33,559 nt of DNA from DATECU01 sp035286745 (GTDB lineage: Bacteria > Acidobacteriota > Vicinamibacteria > Fen-336): positions 1 to 33,559 of the forward strand of contig DATECU010000103.1 in assembly GCA_035286745.1 (NCBI GenBank), written 5' to 3'. The notes beneath the pieces are model-generated. The model was not told where the DNA came from. It searched no databases and saw nothing but the letters and a program-made list of their open reading frames with translations. How positions within the stretch are numbered: the stretch's first letter is position 1; each line of letters opens with the position of its first letter. A program made the position numbers and the translations under genes. This document shows positions 16,278 through 24,647 of this stretch, in pieces.

Positions 16278-16952
16278 ATGCGATCCTATTCGACTCTGTG
16301 GCTTCCGGGGTGCCTCCTGGTTCCGGTGGTGGCCTTTCTGCTGGTCGGAGGCTGGAATACGGGACCCGCCCCGGCTCCGCACCCCGACCTGACGCCGCGT
16401 CCCAGCACCCCGTTGACAGTTCCCGTCGAGGAACCAACGGCACCAGTTGCCACGGCCCCACAGTCTCGACCTTCACCAACGCCGGCGAGTTCCCCGGTGC
16501 CGGTCGAGGAATACACCCCGAGCCCGGCCCTTCGACCCCAGAGGATCCCCGGAATCGAGTCCGCCGACCTGCTGGGCGCCCTTGAGTCCGCCGGCCTCAA
16601 GTGCACTTCGCCGGCTGTCCTCCGCCGCGGGCTGAGCTGGACCTGTTCGGCGCAAACGACCCGCGGCGACTACATGGTGACGCTCTATGGAGATCGCACA
16701 GACTCGATTCGACAGGTGAGCGCCACCGTCAGCCAGTCGGACGGCTCCGCCAGCGACATGCTGGCTGTCATGTTCCTCGCCAACCTGGCGGGAGTTCCCT
16801 ACCAGGGCTCCGAGCCTCAGCGAGCTCGCCAGTGGGTTAGCGCAAATATCGGACCGGGCGGCACGCTGGCCATCGGAGGCGTCCACTTCGAGCTGAGCGG
16901 TGCCCCCGGCACACGCACCCTCGATATGGTGGTCCCGGACGTCCGGCGATGA
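16278..16952 (+). CDS. Membrane-anchored Pro-rich protein of unknown function
   Basis: A 224-residue protein. One hydrophobic segment lies at about residues 7-25. It is followed by a Pro/Thr/Ser-rich linker to about residue 88 and a compact C-terminal domain (about 92-222) with two Cys (in LKCTSP and SWTCSAQ), which may form a disulfide outside the cytoplasm. No family is recognised. The last bases overlap the next gene (ATGA at 16949-16952), so it is the first gene of a likely three-gene operon with the two zinc-ribbon paralogues. Its base composition is slightly less GC-biased than that of the surrounding metabolic genes. It is probably exported and anchored in the inner membrane. Confidence 0.65.
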   Translation: MRSYSTLWLPGCLLVPVVAFLLVGGWNTGPAPAPHPDLTPRPSTPLTVPVEEPTAPVATAPQSRPSPTPASSPVPVEEYTPSPALRPQRIPGIESADLLGALESAGLKCTSPAVLRRGLSWTCSAQTTRGDYMVTLYGDRTDSIRQVSATVSQSDGSASDMLAVMFLANLAGVPYQGSEPQRARQWVSANIGPGGTLAIGGVHFELSGAPGTRTLDMVVPDVRR

Positions 16953-17887
16953 CCCACCAGGTATTCTCCGGCTACTGCGACATCCACCGGTTCGGGCACG
17001 GACCCCGAGGCTGTCCCGTCTGCAGCCGGGAGCGACGCCAGACCGACCGCAAAGAGGAACGACGTGTCCTGAAGTGGTCGGCCCTGGCGCTCGGTCCCCT
17101 GGTCCTGCTGCTCGCCTGGCTGGCGCTACCGTCCGGCAAGCCATCGGACCTTCGGCTCGATCCGTCGCCGTACCGCGCTGGCATCGAGACCCTTGAGTCC
17201 GTCCTCTTCCATGGGGATGTCCTCACGGAGGACGACCGCGACCTCGTTGCCCGTGCGGCAGAGGCCCTGTACCGAGACCTGGATACCGGCCCGCTGCGCG
17301 AAACTCCGAGGGGGAAGCTCGTTGAGGAGCTCCGCGTCTTCCTCTACATGACGGCGTTCGAGGCCCGGGAAGTGGCGCAGGCGCGCCTCGATCTGCTCCC
17401 CACCCGACGGAGATGGGAGACGTTCCGCCAGGCTACGTTCCTGCCAGCACCTTGGTTTCTTGGCAGCTCGCAGGTCCTGGACGCGGCGCAGGCCAAGGCA
17501 GCAGAGCCTCAGCCACCGAGGGATGCGAAGAGGTATCGTGAAGCACTGGACCAGTTGCGGAGCATCGCCAATCTGGTCGAATTCGACAACAACCAGATCC
17601 CTGAAGGGGGTACCCACGCCACCAGCCGCGAGGCGCGAGCCTTCGCCGAGACCCTCGCACGGGCCAAGCCCGAGGTGGCCGACTTGCGGGAGAGGTTTCC
17701 GGACTTCAACCAAGCCCCATACGGCACGGACTGGCTCGAGGCCTGGAAGTGCATGGATTACGCCGCATCTCACATCAGGCAACTCACCCCTCCGCCCGGG
17801 CAGGGTAACGTGTACCGCCAGTCCCTGGGCGTCCTGTTCTCCTCGCTGGAGTGCGCCCAGAGTGCGCTCGACCGGCTCGGCGTCTGA
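16949..17887 (+). CDS. Zinc-ribbon membrane protein of unknown function, paralogue 1
   Basis: A 312-residue protein. The N-terminus carries YCDIHRFGHGPRGCPVC, a C-x2-H-x8-C-x2-C motif (residues 10-25) typical of a small zinc ribbon. Next come a basic stretch (residues 27-40) and one transmembrane helix (about 45-61). The remaining 250 residues are helical, starting LRLDPSPYRAGIETLESVLF and containing many Glu/Arg-rich helices and a WLEAWKCMDYAASHIRQL segment. By the positive-inside rule the ribbon would be cytoplasmic and the large domain outside. The next gene is a paralogue with identical Cys/His spacing. I recognise no named family. It is coupled to the upstream Pro-rich gene by a 4-base overlap. 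Confidence 0.7.
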   Translation: MTHQVFSGYCDIHRFGHGPRGCPVCSRERRQTDRKEERRVLKWSALALGPLVLLLAWLALPSGKPSDLRLDPSPYRAGIETLESVLFHGDVLTEDDRDLVARAAEALYRDLDTGPLRETPRGKLVEELRVFLYMTAFEAREVAQARLDLLPTRRRWETFRQATFLPAPWFLGSSQVLDAAQAKAAEPQPPRDAKRYREALDQLRSIANLVEFDNNQIPEGGTHATSREARAFAETLARAKPEVADLRERFPDFNQAPYGTDWLEAWKCMDYAASHIRQLTPPPGQGNVYRQSLGVLFSSLECAQSALDRLGV

Positions 17888-17905
17888 TCTGCCTCGGGTA
17901 GCGTG

Positions 17906-18838
17906 ATGTCCACCGCCCGCTACTGCGAGGTGCATGCCGTGGCGTATGGCCTTTCCGGTTGCGCACTGTGCCGGCATGAGGTGAAGCAGGTCTCCCGCGA
18001 CCGCCAACACGAGACGAGGAGGCAAGCGCAGTTCCTGGTGGCCCCCTTGCTGATAGCCCTACTTGGAGTGGGCGTCGCCCTGCTGAGGACGGTGGACCAC
18101 CGTCTCGATCCCGTCCCTCACCGGAGGACGATCGAGGCGATTGAGTCGGTCCTCTACCAGCGTGACGCGTGGGGCGAACAGGATAGGGAGCTGTTCGTAC
18201 GCGCCGGACGCGCGTTGGCGTCTGATCTCGCTACCACCGTGCCCTTCGAATCCTCTCAGCGCCAATCGGCGCAGGCCGTGCGCACCCTCCTGTCCAAAGA
18301 CACCGCAGCTATCGTCACGCAGTCAAACCCCGACGTCGCGTCAATGCGGGCAGAGTGGGAAGCTCAGCGAAACAAGAGCTTCCGACACGTCAACTGGTTC
18401 CGGAGAACATCCCCGGGGTTGTTCGAGGGGCCGGCCGTGTCAACCCGAATCGACGCTGATGCGAAGCGCTACAACGATGTGCTGTCGCGGTTGGGCAAAA
18501 TCGTCGCGCGGGTCAACACCGATGCGGCCCAGCTACCCAGACGACTCACTGACACGTCTAACCCCGCCGTAGCGGACTTCGTGGACACCACGATCCCGGC
18601 GATCCGGGCGGACATCACGGGCATAAGGCAGGGACTCCCTACCGCCCCCGAGCTGAACGAACCGGCGTGGCGGGTCGCGTACGATCACCTCCTTGCATGC
18701 ATCGACCTCGCCGAGGCGGTGAGCACCTACCACGAACGCCACGGGGGACTCGCCCGATTCGCGATCCAGGGCTTGGCCATCGACTTGAGCGCCCAGATGG
18801 CGCAACTCCGGGAAGCCATCACGGCTGCATCCCATTGA
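17906..18838 (+). CDS. Zinc-ribbon membrane protein of unknown function, paralogue 2
   Basis: A 310-residue protein built like its upstream neighbour. It has YCEVHAVAYGLSGCALC near the N-terminus (the same C-x2-H-x8-C-x2-C spacing), a basic stretch, one hydrophobic helix (about 46-62) and a large helical domain. That domain opens with HRLDPVPHRRTIEAIESVLY, clearly homologous to LRLDPSPYRAGIETLESVLF in paralogue 1. Both have a shared NWF/APWF-like position, and a conserved Trp-rich segment late in the domain (PAWRVAYDHLLACIDLAEAV against DWLEAWKCMDYAASHIRQL). The two are diverged tandem duplicates. The start is the ATG at 17906; a GTG one codon earlier is possible. It lies 18 bases after paralogue 1. 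Function unknown. Confidence 0.7.
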   Translation: MSTARYCEVHAVAYGLSGCALCRHEVKQVSRDRQHETRRQAQFLVAPLLIALLGVGVALLRTVDHRLDPVPHRRTIEAIESVLYQRDAWGEQDRELFVRAGRALASDLATTVPFESSQRQSAQAVRTLLSKDTAAIVTQSNPDVASMRAEWEAQRNKSFRHVNWFRRTSPGLFEGPAVSTRIDADAKRYNDVLSRLGKIVARVNTDAAQLPRRLTDTSNPAVADFVDTTIPAIRADITGIRQGLPTAPELNEPAWRVAYDHLLACIDLAEAVSTYHERHGGLARFAIQGLAIDLSAQMAQLREAITAASH

Positions 18839-18878
18839 GGCCGACGAGTGAGCGACAAAGCGGCCGGCCGAAGGGCGG

Positions 18879-19706
18879 GTGGTCGTGTTGCTAGCGGCGG
18901 CGCTGCTCGTATCGACTGCCGGGGGTTTCGAGATCGGCGTCCACGGTGGGCGGGTGGCGCCGTTCTATCAGCAGACCTTCCACTGGGGGGCCGGCACCTT
19001 GCCGGCGGTGATCCCCGGAACCGAGATCCGGCAGCAGGGGGTCTTCACGCTCGAGGCCCGGGGAAGCACCGCGCTGGGCGGGAGCGCCAGCCTCTACCTG
19101 CTGCCGCTGCTGGGCCTGGAGGTTCGTCTGGATACGTTAGATGTCGAGGTCGACGTCACCGACGCCCGCTTCGACGTCCACGCCGACCTGCCGGCGCCGC
19201 TCCCCGACTTCGACACCACGCTGACTCTCGCCGCCGGCACCGTGGACCTCGAACGCCTGCGACCCCTCTCCTTGAACCTCAAGCTCAAGACGCCCGGACC
19301 CCTGGGCGTCACCCTCTCCGGCGGCATCAGCTACCTGCCGGCCCTCTCCCTCACCATCACCCAGCCGCTGGCGCTGGGGGTGACCGGGGTCGCCGGCGGC
19401 CAGTTCCAGATCGCAACCCTCGACATGAGGGCGGAGGCGCGGCCGGAGACGGAGGGCGACTACAGCCGCTTCGGCTTGAACGGGGGCCTGGGCCTGCGTC
19501 TGGCGCTTGGCTCCCACTTGGCGCTCTCCGCCGAGGGCCGCTACTTCATCTTCCAGAAGTACCGCCTCACCTGGAGCCCCGCCTCCGACCGCCCGCTCAC
19601 TCCGCTGGAGCAGACGCTGCGGGATGCCACCCTGGCCAATCTGAACGCCGTGGAGTTCAACCCCCAGTGCTTCCAGGTCACGGTGGGCCTGGCGGTTGTC
19701 TTCTGA
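18879..19706 (+). CDS. Barrel-like outer-membrane protein of unknown function
   Basis: A 275-residue protein starting at a GTG (18879) with a short hydrophobic N-terminus (VVLLAAALLVSTAGG) that reads as a signal peptide. The mature part alternates Gly-rich and hydrophobic strands: FEIGVHGGRVAPFY at the start, LGLRLALGSHLALSAEGRYFIF late, ending FQVTVGLAVVF with a terminal Phe. This is the pattern of a small outer-membrane beta-barrel of the OmpW/OprB-like size class. The middle (about 70-150) is rich in Asp, Val and Leu and looks like a non-barrel insertion. It begins 40 bases after the paralogue 2 stop and may be in its operon. The start is uncertain, as no strong Shine-Dalgarno site is seen (GAAGGGCGG lies just before). 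Confidence 0.65.
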   Translation: MVVLLAAALLVSTAGGFEIGVHGGRVAPFYQQTFHWGAGTLPAVIPGTEIRQQGVFTLEARGSTALGGSASLYLLPLLGLEVRLDTLDVEVDVTDARFDVHADLPAPLPDFDTTLTLAAGTVDLERLRPLSLNLKLKTPGPLGVTLSGGISYLPALSLTITQPLALGVTGVAGGQFQIATLDMRAEARPETEGDYSRFGLNGGLGLRLALGSHLALSAEGRYFIFQKYRLTWSPASDRPLTPLEQTLRDATLANLNAVEFNPQCFQVTVGLAVVF

Positions 19707-19815
19707 TCTACTCCTCCCGAGAATGGTCGCGGCGCGAGAAGAAGTCCGTCGTTTCTCGACTCTCGACGCGCGGCTTCGCCGCTTTCGGTTGCGGGGGAGC
19801 CGCGCTAGGGGGCAC

Positions 19816-21126
19816 CTACCGCCGTGCGGGCGTCCCCGAGGGCGGGCCCACGATCGACTGATAGACCAGGGTGCGGAACTTCTGCTGCAAGTCGGAACCG
19901 CCGCTCGGCAGCAACTGCGCCATGAAGACCGCGACCAGCTCTTCCTGCGGGTCCACCCAGTAGCTGGTGAAGTAGGCGCCACCCCAGCCGAAGCCGCCCA
20001 CCGAGCCGTACCGGCCGGCCTTCCCGAGGCTCTCCGTGAGCTCGAAGCCGAGGCCGAAGCCGAAGTTGCCGTCGCTATAGAGCGAGCCCACGTGGTTCAC
20101 CGTCATCAGCTCGATGGTCTTGGGACCGAGCACCCGCACGCCGTCGAGCTGACCGCCGTTCCGCAGCATCTCGAGGAAGCGCCCGTAGTCGCGGGCGGTG
20201 GAGACTAGTCCAGCTCCGCCGGAGAAGGCCACGCGAGGCCCCTCAAGGTAGTGACCCTGGCCCTTCTGGGGATCGGTGGCCCGCTCCAGCCGCCCGTCCT
20301 TCACCGCGTACACGGCGGCCAGCCGGTCCTTCTGCGTGGGCGGGAGGTAGAACCGGGTGTCGACCAGTCCCAGCGGTCCCGTAATGCGTTGGGCGAAGAA
20401 GTCGGCCAGGCTCAGGCCGGAGACCTTCTCCACCACCGCGCCCAGGATGTCGCTGCTGTAGCCATAGACGAACCTCTCGCCCGGCTGTGCGTCCATCGGC
20501 AGGCCGGCCATGCGCTCCACCACGGCGGACACCGGCTCGGCGCGATCGGCGAAGTACCAGCCCTGGATCCCGGCCGCCTTCCACTGGTCCTGCGCCGGCC
20601 CCACACCATAAGAGATGCCGGCGGTATGCGTCAGCAGGTCGCGGATGGCGATCTCGCGCTTGGCCGGAACCGCGCTCACCGGGGTGGCGGCCACCGCGTT
20701 GGCCGGCGGCGGCACCGCCACCGTGGTCTTCTTGAACGCGGGGATGTACTTCGAGACCGGGTCGGAGAGCCCGAGCTTCCCTTCCTCCACCAGCATCATG
20801 GCGGCAACGCTGGTGACCGCCTTGGTCTGCGACGCGATGCGGAAGATGGTGTCCTTCCGCATCGCCACCCCGGCTTCGAGGTCGGCCTTGCCGAAGGCCT
20901 CGTGGTGCACCACCAGGCCATGGCGGGCCAGATAGGTGACGACACCGGCTACCTGGCCCTGGTCCACGTACTGCTGCATCACCCAGCGCAGGCGCTGCAA
21001 GCGCTCGGATGAAAGGCCGACCGACTCCGGCGTCGACGCCAGCGGGGCCTCCGCCCACAGTGCGGGCGCGGCGGCGAGCAGCAGTGTGGGGAGCAAGCGG
21101 GCGAGCAAACGGCGCCGTGGGGTCAT
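19816..21126 (-). CDS. Serine beta-lactamase-like hydrolase (class C/EstB type)
   Basis: A 436-residue exported enzyme with a signal peptide to about residue 25 (ALWA/EAPLA). The acylation motif SQTK is at 99-102 (S99 nucleophile and K102 base) and the YSS tyrosine motif is at 223-225, equivalent to Y-x-N. Near the C-terminus GFGWGGAYF takes the place of the KTG triad. The motifs and length (about 400) fit the beta-lactamase/transpeptidase-like serine hydrolases (PF00144), which include esterases and D-aminopeptidases as well as AmpC. Without the KTG lysine, penicillin hydrolysis is less likely than esterase or peptidase activity. It is a separate unit from the deacetylase operon upstream (74-base gap). 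Confidence 0.85.
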   Translation of the reverse strand: MTPRRRLLARLLPTLLLAAAPALWAEAPLASTPESVGLSSERLQRLRWVMQQYVDQGQVAGVVTYLARHGLVVHHEAFGKADLEAGVAMRKDTIFRIASQTKAVTSVAAMMLVEEGKLGLSDPVSKYIPAFKKTTVAVPPPANAVAATPVSAVPAKREIAIRDLLTHTAGISYGVGPAQDQWKAAGIQGWYFADRAEPVSAVVERMAGLPMDAQPGERFVYGYSSDILGAVVEKVSGLSLADFFAQRITGPLGLVDTRFYLPPTQKDRLAAVYAVKDGRLERATDPQKGQGHYLEGPRVAFSGGAGLVSTARDYGRFLEMLRNGGQLDGVRVLGPKTIELMTVNHVGSLYSDGNFGFGLGFELTESLGKAGRYGSVGGFGWGGAYFTSYWVDPQEELVAVFMAQLLPSGGSDLQQKFRTLVYQSIVGPPSGTPARR

Positions 21127-21199
21127 GGCATCCTCCGGAGACAGCGGTCAGACCGACGGCGCATGGTACATCGAGGCGGGTCCCGCGGCCGGTCTAGCC

Positions 21200-22102
21200 T
21201 CAGCTGGTCGTCATCGCTCGGGCCAACTCGCCGGCCGTCACGAAACGCACTCCCCAGTGGCGGAGGCGGCCCAGGATGTCATCCACGGCCCGCTCCATCC
21301 AGGGGCCGAGGTGACGCAGGAACACCCGCTCGCGAAGGCCGCGGGCGATGCCGGGCCGGGGGCCCAGCTCATAAGGATGGAAGTAGTACTGGGCATCGCC
21401 GGTCCGGAGGGCATGGCGAAGCCCGATGAGGGTCCAGGAGCGCCCCAGCACCCGGGTCAGAATGCCGGTGGCTGCCGGTAGGCGCAGCAGCGGAAAGGTG
21501 GGCAGCGGGATCTCCACCAGGTCGCCGCCGGGATCCGGACAGGAGAAGCCTGCGGAGAAGCGATACGGGTTCTGAGCCCGATGTCGGTGTCCGAAGTCCT
21601 TGCCCAGCAGGCTTCGGGAGGTGCAGACCGAAGCGTCGTAGGCGAAACCCAGCTCCCGGAGTACCGGGATCATGAAGTCCCGCAGGAGAAGGTTAGGCGC
21701 ACGGTAACCGGTCACCGCCGGCCCCACCAGATCGGCAAGCACCCGCTGGCCGCGGGTCAGCTCCTCATGAAAGCCCGCCTCGCCCAAGAGGTCGATGTCG
21801 ACGTGGTGGAAGCCGTGACAGCCGATCTCGTGGCCGCGACCGGCGATTTCCCGCACCAGCTCCGGGTAGAAGCCGGCCACCTCGCCCAGAATGAAGAAGG
21901 TGCCGCGCACCCGGTGGCGGTCGAAGAGGTCGAGGATCCTGCGGGTCGGCGCGACCAGCTCGCCGGCCGGCCGATCGGCATCGTAGTGTTCGCGGAAGCA
22001 GGCTGCCGTGCTCGGCCAGCGAGACCGCAGCGATCCGGTCGCCCAACGGCAGTGGTACCACTCATCGAGGTCGACCGATACCACGAGCCGCCGCTCGCTC
22101 AT
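21200..22102 (-). CDS. Polysaccharide deacetylase (NodB homology)
   Basis: A 300-residue cytoplasmic-looking enzyme with the NodB motifs in order. Motif 1 is VSVDLDEW (D11 and D13), followed by RGTFFILGEVA. Motif 2 is GCHGFHH, with the two metal-ligand His five residues apart. Motif 3 is GYRAPN, and a YFHPYEL motif lies near residue 240. This set supports a metal-dependent CE4 deacetylase acting on N-acetyl groups of a glycan. The start at 22102 shares one base with the methyltransferase stop (TGATG). The form with VDLDEWYH resembles deacetylases of envelope polysaccharide clusters. It is the last gene of the carbamoyltransferase-methyltransferase-deacetylase operon, so all three probably decorate the same sugar compound. 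Confidence 0.88.
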   Translation of the reverse strand: MSERRLVVSVDLDEWYHCRWATGSLRSRWPSTAACFREHYDADRPAGELVAPTRRILDLFDRHRVRGTFFILGEVAGFYPELVREIAGRGHEIGCHGFHHVDIDLLGEAGFHEELTRGQRVLADLVGPAVTGYRAPNLLLRDFMIPVLRELGFAYDASVCTSRSLLGKDFGHRHRAQNPYRFSAGFSCPDPGGDLVEIPLPTFPLLRLPAATGILTRVLGRSWTLIGLRHALRTGDAQYYFHPYELGPRPGIARGLRERVFLRHLGPWMERAVDDILGRLRHWGVRFVTAGELARAMTTS

Positions 22103-22770
22103 CAGGCGGGGGTCGCGGCCTCTCGGCGCCGGATCACGTAGACGGCGACCGGCCACAGGGGCGGCCGTACCGTCTTCTCCACCGCCAGGTCCGGACGGGC
22201 CGCGGCCAGGGGCAAGAACTTCTCCGGGGGAACGAAGATGCGGTTGACGCCCAGAAGCGCCCGGGCGCCGCTGCCCCGCACAACGAATGCGTCGAGGAAG
22301 GCCTCGATCACCGAGGTCCCCTCGGGCCCCCCGTCGGACTGAAAGTCGCCGGGAGCGGCCAGCAGGCGGGTGGGGACGTAGGGGATGTTGAAGGTGATGC
22401 AGTCGAAGTCACCCTCGACGCCCTCGAAGAAGCGGGCCTCTACCACCCGGTTGGGGGCCCGGTTCCGGGCCACGTTCTCCCGAGCCTGGCGGACGATCTC
22501 GGGGTGGATGTCGGTGGAGACCACCTGGCAGCCGGTTCGCCGCCACAAGGACAGGCCGATCGAGCCGAAGGCGCCCGTCCCCATGTCCAGCAAGCGCGAG
22601 TCGCGACTCAGGTAGGCGCGGGCCGCACGGACCAGGACCGGCGTCGTGATGTCGAAGTAACGCGCCCCTTCGGGGCACGGCGGGAAGTCGACACCGAGGA
22701 GCCAGCGGGCAAGCGGGCGAGAGCGCGAAAGGCCCTTGGCCGCGCGCCTCACCCAGGAGACGGAGGTCAT
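22102..22770 (-). CDS. SAM-dependent methyltransferase
   Basis: A 222-residue class I methyltransferase. The SAM-binding loop is LLDMGTGAFGSIGLSL (about residues 61-76), followed by the acidic residue in STDIHPE and the motif FNIPYVPT (about 129). That last motif is close to the NPPY motif of N-methyltransferases such as HemK, which recognise a planar nitrogen. The first 55 residues include a basic segment and a Pro/Cys-rich stretch that may bind the substrate. The ATG at 22770 overlaps the carbamoyltransferase stop by 4 bases (ATGA). It should methylate a nitrogen or oxygen of the sugar compound made by the operon; the target is unknown. Confidence 0.8.
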   Translation of the reverse strand: MTSVSWVRRAAKGLSRSRPLARWLLGVDFPPCPEGARYFDITTPVLVRAARAYLSRDSRLLDMGTGAFGSIGLSLWRRTGCQVVSTDIHPEIVRQARENVARNRAPNRVVEARFFEGVEGDFDCITFNIPYVPTRLLAAPGDFQSDGGPEGTSVIEAFLDAFVVRGSGARALLGVNRIFVPPEKFLPLAAARPDLAVEKTVRPPLWPVAVYVIRRREAATPA

Positions 22771-24554
22771 GATGCCGGGCCGGCCTTCTCGATCACGTAG
22801 CTGCCGATGACCAGGGCGTCCATGCCCGAGCCAAAGAAGCAGCGCACCGCATCCCGGGGCGTACAGACGATGGGCTCGTCCTTCACGTTGAAGGAGGTGT
22901 TGAGGACCCCGGGCACGCCGGTCCGGCGCCGAAACGCCTCCAGCAAGTCCCAGTACCGCGGGTTCGTTTGGCGGCTCACGGTCTGGGGCCGCGTGGTGTG
23001 GTCCACCCAGTGCATGGCGCTCTGGATTCCGTCGTGCATCCCGTCGGCCACTTCGAAGGCCATGATCATGAAGGGGGAAGGAGCCGGCTTTTTCGCGTAC
23101 TCGGCGAAGTGCTCCTCCTGGATGGAGAGCGCGAAGGGCCGCCAGGCCTCGCGGAACTTCACCCGGTCGTTGACCCGGTCCTTCATCTCCGGGTTTCTCG
23201 GATCCGCCAGGATCGAGCGCCCCCCCAGGGCCCGCGGTCCGCACTCCATGCGGCCCTGGAACCAGCCCACGATCCGTCCCTCGGCGATCAGCCGCGCCGC
23301 CTCTTCGGCGGGCTCCTCCGAGCGGCGATAGACGAGGCGGTTCAACTTCAGGACCGCCTCGATCTCCGGGTCGCTGTACTCGGGTCCCCAGTAGAGATGA
23401 TCGAGGACGAACCTGCAGTCGTCGCCCTGGTCCATGGCCACCACCTGCGCCGCGCCCAACGAGACGCCTCCGTCGTAGGCGATGGGTTGGACGAACAGCC
23501 GCTGGGCCACCCCCTGCTTGTGAATCTCGCCGTTCATCTTGCAGTTCAGGGCCACCCCTCCGGCCAGGCAGAGGTTCTGACTGCCGGCCAGCCGCAGGGC
23601 CAGCTTCGCCAGGTGGATGCCGGCGGCCTCCAGCCGGCTCTGCACGGCCCGAGCGATGTCCCGGTGACGATCGGTCAGCGGGTCCCGGGCGCCTCGCGGC
23701 GACCCCAACCGCTCGACCAGGGCGTCGCTAAAGAACTTGCCGTAGCTGCGCCGCCCGTAGAAGAGATAGTCGGCGTTCACCCGGAAGCCGTCGTCGGTGA
23801 GCTCCAGAACTTCTGCCACCAGGGTCTCGATCTCAGCGTTAGGCGTGCCGAAGGGCGCCAGCCCCATCAGCTTGACCTCGCCCTCGTTGGGACTCCAGCC
23901 CAGGAACTCGGTGAAGGCCGAGTAGAACCAGCCCAGGGAGTGGGGGATGTTGATTTCCTTGAGGAGCGTCAGCCGCTTGCCTTCGCCGCGGAAGATGGTG
24001 GTGGTGTTCTCTTCCCCGTGGCCGTCGAAGACCAGCACCGCGCTCTCCTCGAAACCCGAGCAGTAAAAGGCGCTGGCCGCGTGAGCCAGGTGGTGCTTCA
24101 CGAACACGATGGGGGGAATCCGCCCCTCCAGGTAGCCGGCGTCGCGCAGGCCCAGCACGATGCTCTCGGTGAGCACCCGGGGCTGGAAGCTGAGCAGGCT
24201 CCGCATCCCCGCCAGCACTCCGGCACCCAACGAAGGCCGGCCCTGGGGAACCGATCGGGCCCGAACCCTCGCCGGCTGCAACTGCTGGCTCAGGAAAGAG
24301 CCGGCCAGAAACAGCGGGAATCGCCACCGGTAGGCGTTGGCGTCCCAGCCGAAGGCGATGGCGTCCACGTCGGCCAGGGTGAGCCCGGCTCGGTCCAGAC
24401 AGAAGCGGATGGAGTGGCTGGGAAAGTAGCCGAGCGCCTGCTTGACGCGAACGAAGCGCTCCTCCTCCACGAAGGCCACCAACTGGCCGTCTTTGAGGAT
24501 GCAGGCCGACGGGTGGCCGCCGACATCGCAAGCGATGATTCCCAGGACGTTCAT
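22767..24554 (-). CDS. Carbamoyltransferase (NodU/TobZ family)
   Basis: A 595-residue enzyme with the two-domain architecture of TobZ/NodU. The Kae1-like half has KHHLAHAASAFY (the HxxxH iron ligands), VLVFDGHGE, and AYDGGVSLGAAQ with the third metal ligand. The C-terminal half has MECGPRALGGRSILADPRNPEMKD, which is nearly invariant in this family. These enzymes make carbamoyl-adenylate from carbamoyl phosphate and ATP and then transfer the carbamoyl group to a sugar hydroxyl. Length matches the family (about 570-600). It is the first gene of the three-gene glycan-modification operon and is divergent from the MaoC gene, with 93 bases between the starts. The likely product is a carbamoylated sugar of an envelope glycan or a secondary metabolite. 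Confidence 0.93.
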   Translation of the reverse strand: MNVLGIIACDVGGHPSACILKDGQLVAFVEEERFVRVKQALGYFPSHSIRFCLDRAGLTLADVDAIAFGWDANAYRWRFPLFLAGSFLSQQLQPARVRARSVPQGRPSLGAGVLAGMRSLLSFQPRVLTESIVLGLRDAGYLEGRIPPIVFVKHHLAHAASAFYCSGFEESAVLVFDGHGEENTTTIFRGEGKRLTLLKEINIPHSLGWFYSAFTEFLGWSPNEGEVKLMGLAPFGTPNAEIETLVAEVLELTDDGFRVNADYLFYGRRSYGKFFSDALVERLGSPRGARDPLTDRHRDIARAVQSRLEAAGIHLAKLALRLAGSQNLCLAGGVALNCKMNGEIHKQGVAQRLFVQPIAYDGGVSLGAAQVVAMDQGDDCRFVLDHLYWGPEYSDPEIEAVLKLNRLVYRRSEEPAEEAARLIAEGRIVGWFQGRMECGPRALGGRSILADPRNPEMKDRVNDRVKFREAWRPFALSIQEEHFAEYAKKPAPSPFMIMAFEVADGMHDGIQSAMHWVDHTTRPQTVSRQTNPRYWDLLEAFRRRTGVPGVLNTSFNVKDEPIVCTPRDAVRCFFGSGMDALVIGSYVIEKAGPAS

Positions 24555-24647
24555 GCGAGCCCGGCATGATACAACGGCCGGCGCGCCCGCGTGGAGGGTA
24601 TGATTCGCCGATCAGCAACCCTGACTTTGGCGCGCAAGAGGAGGCTC

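Noticed and set aside
24599..24604. A TATGAT -10-like box before the MaoC gene
   Set aside because: No -35 element is in place, so it was not listed as a promoter.
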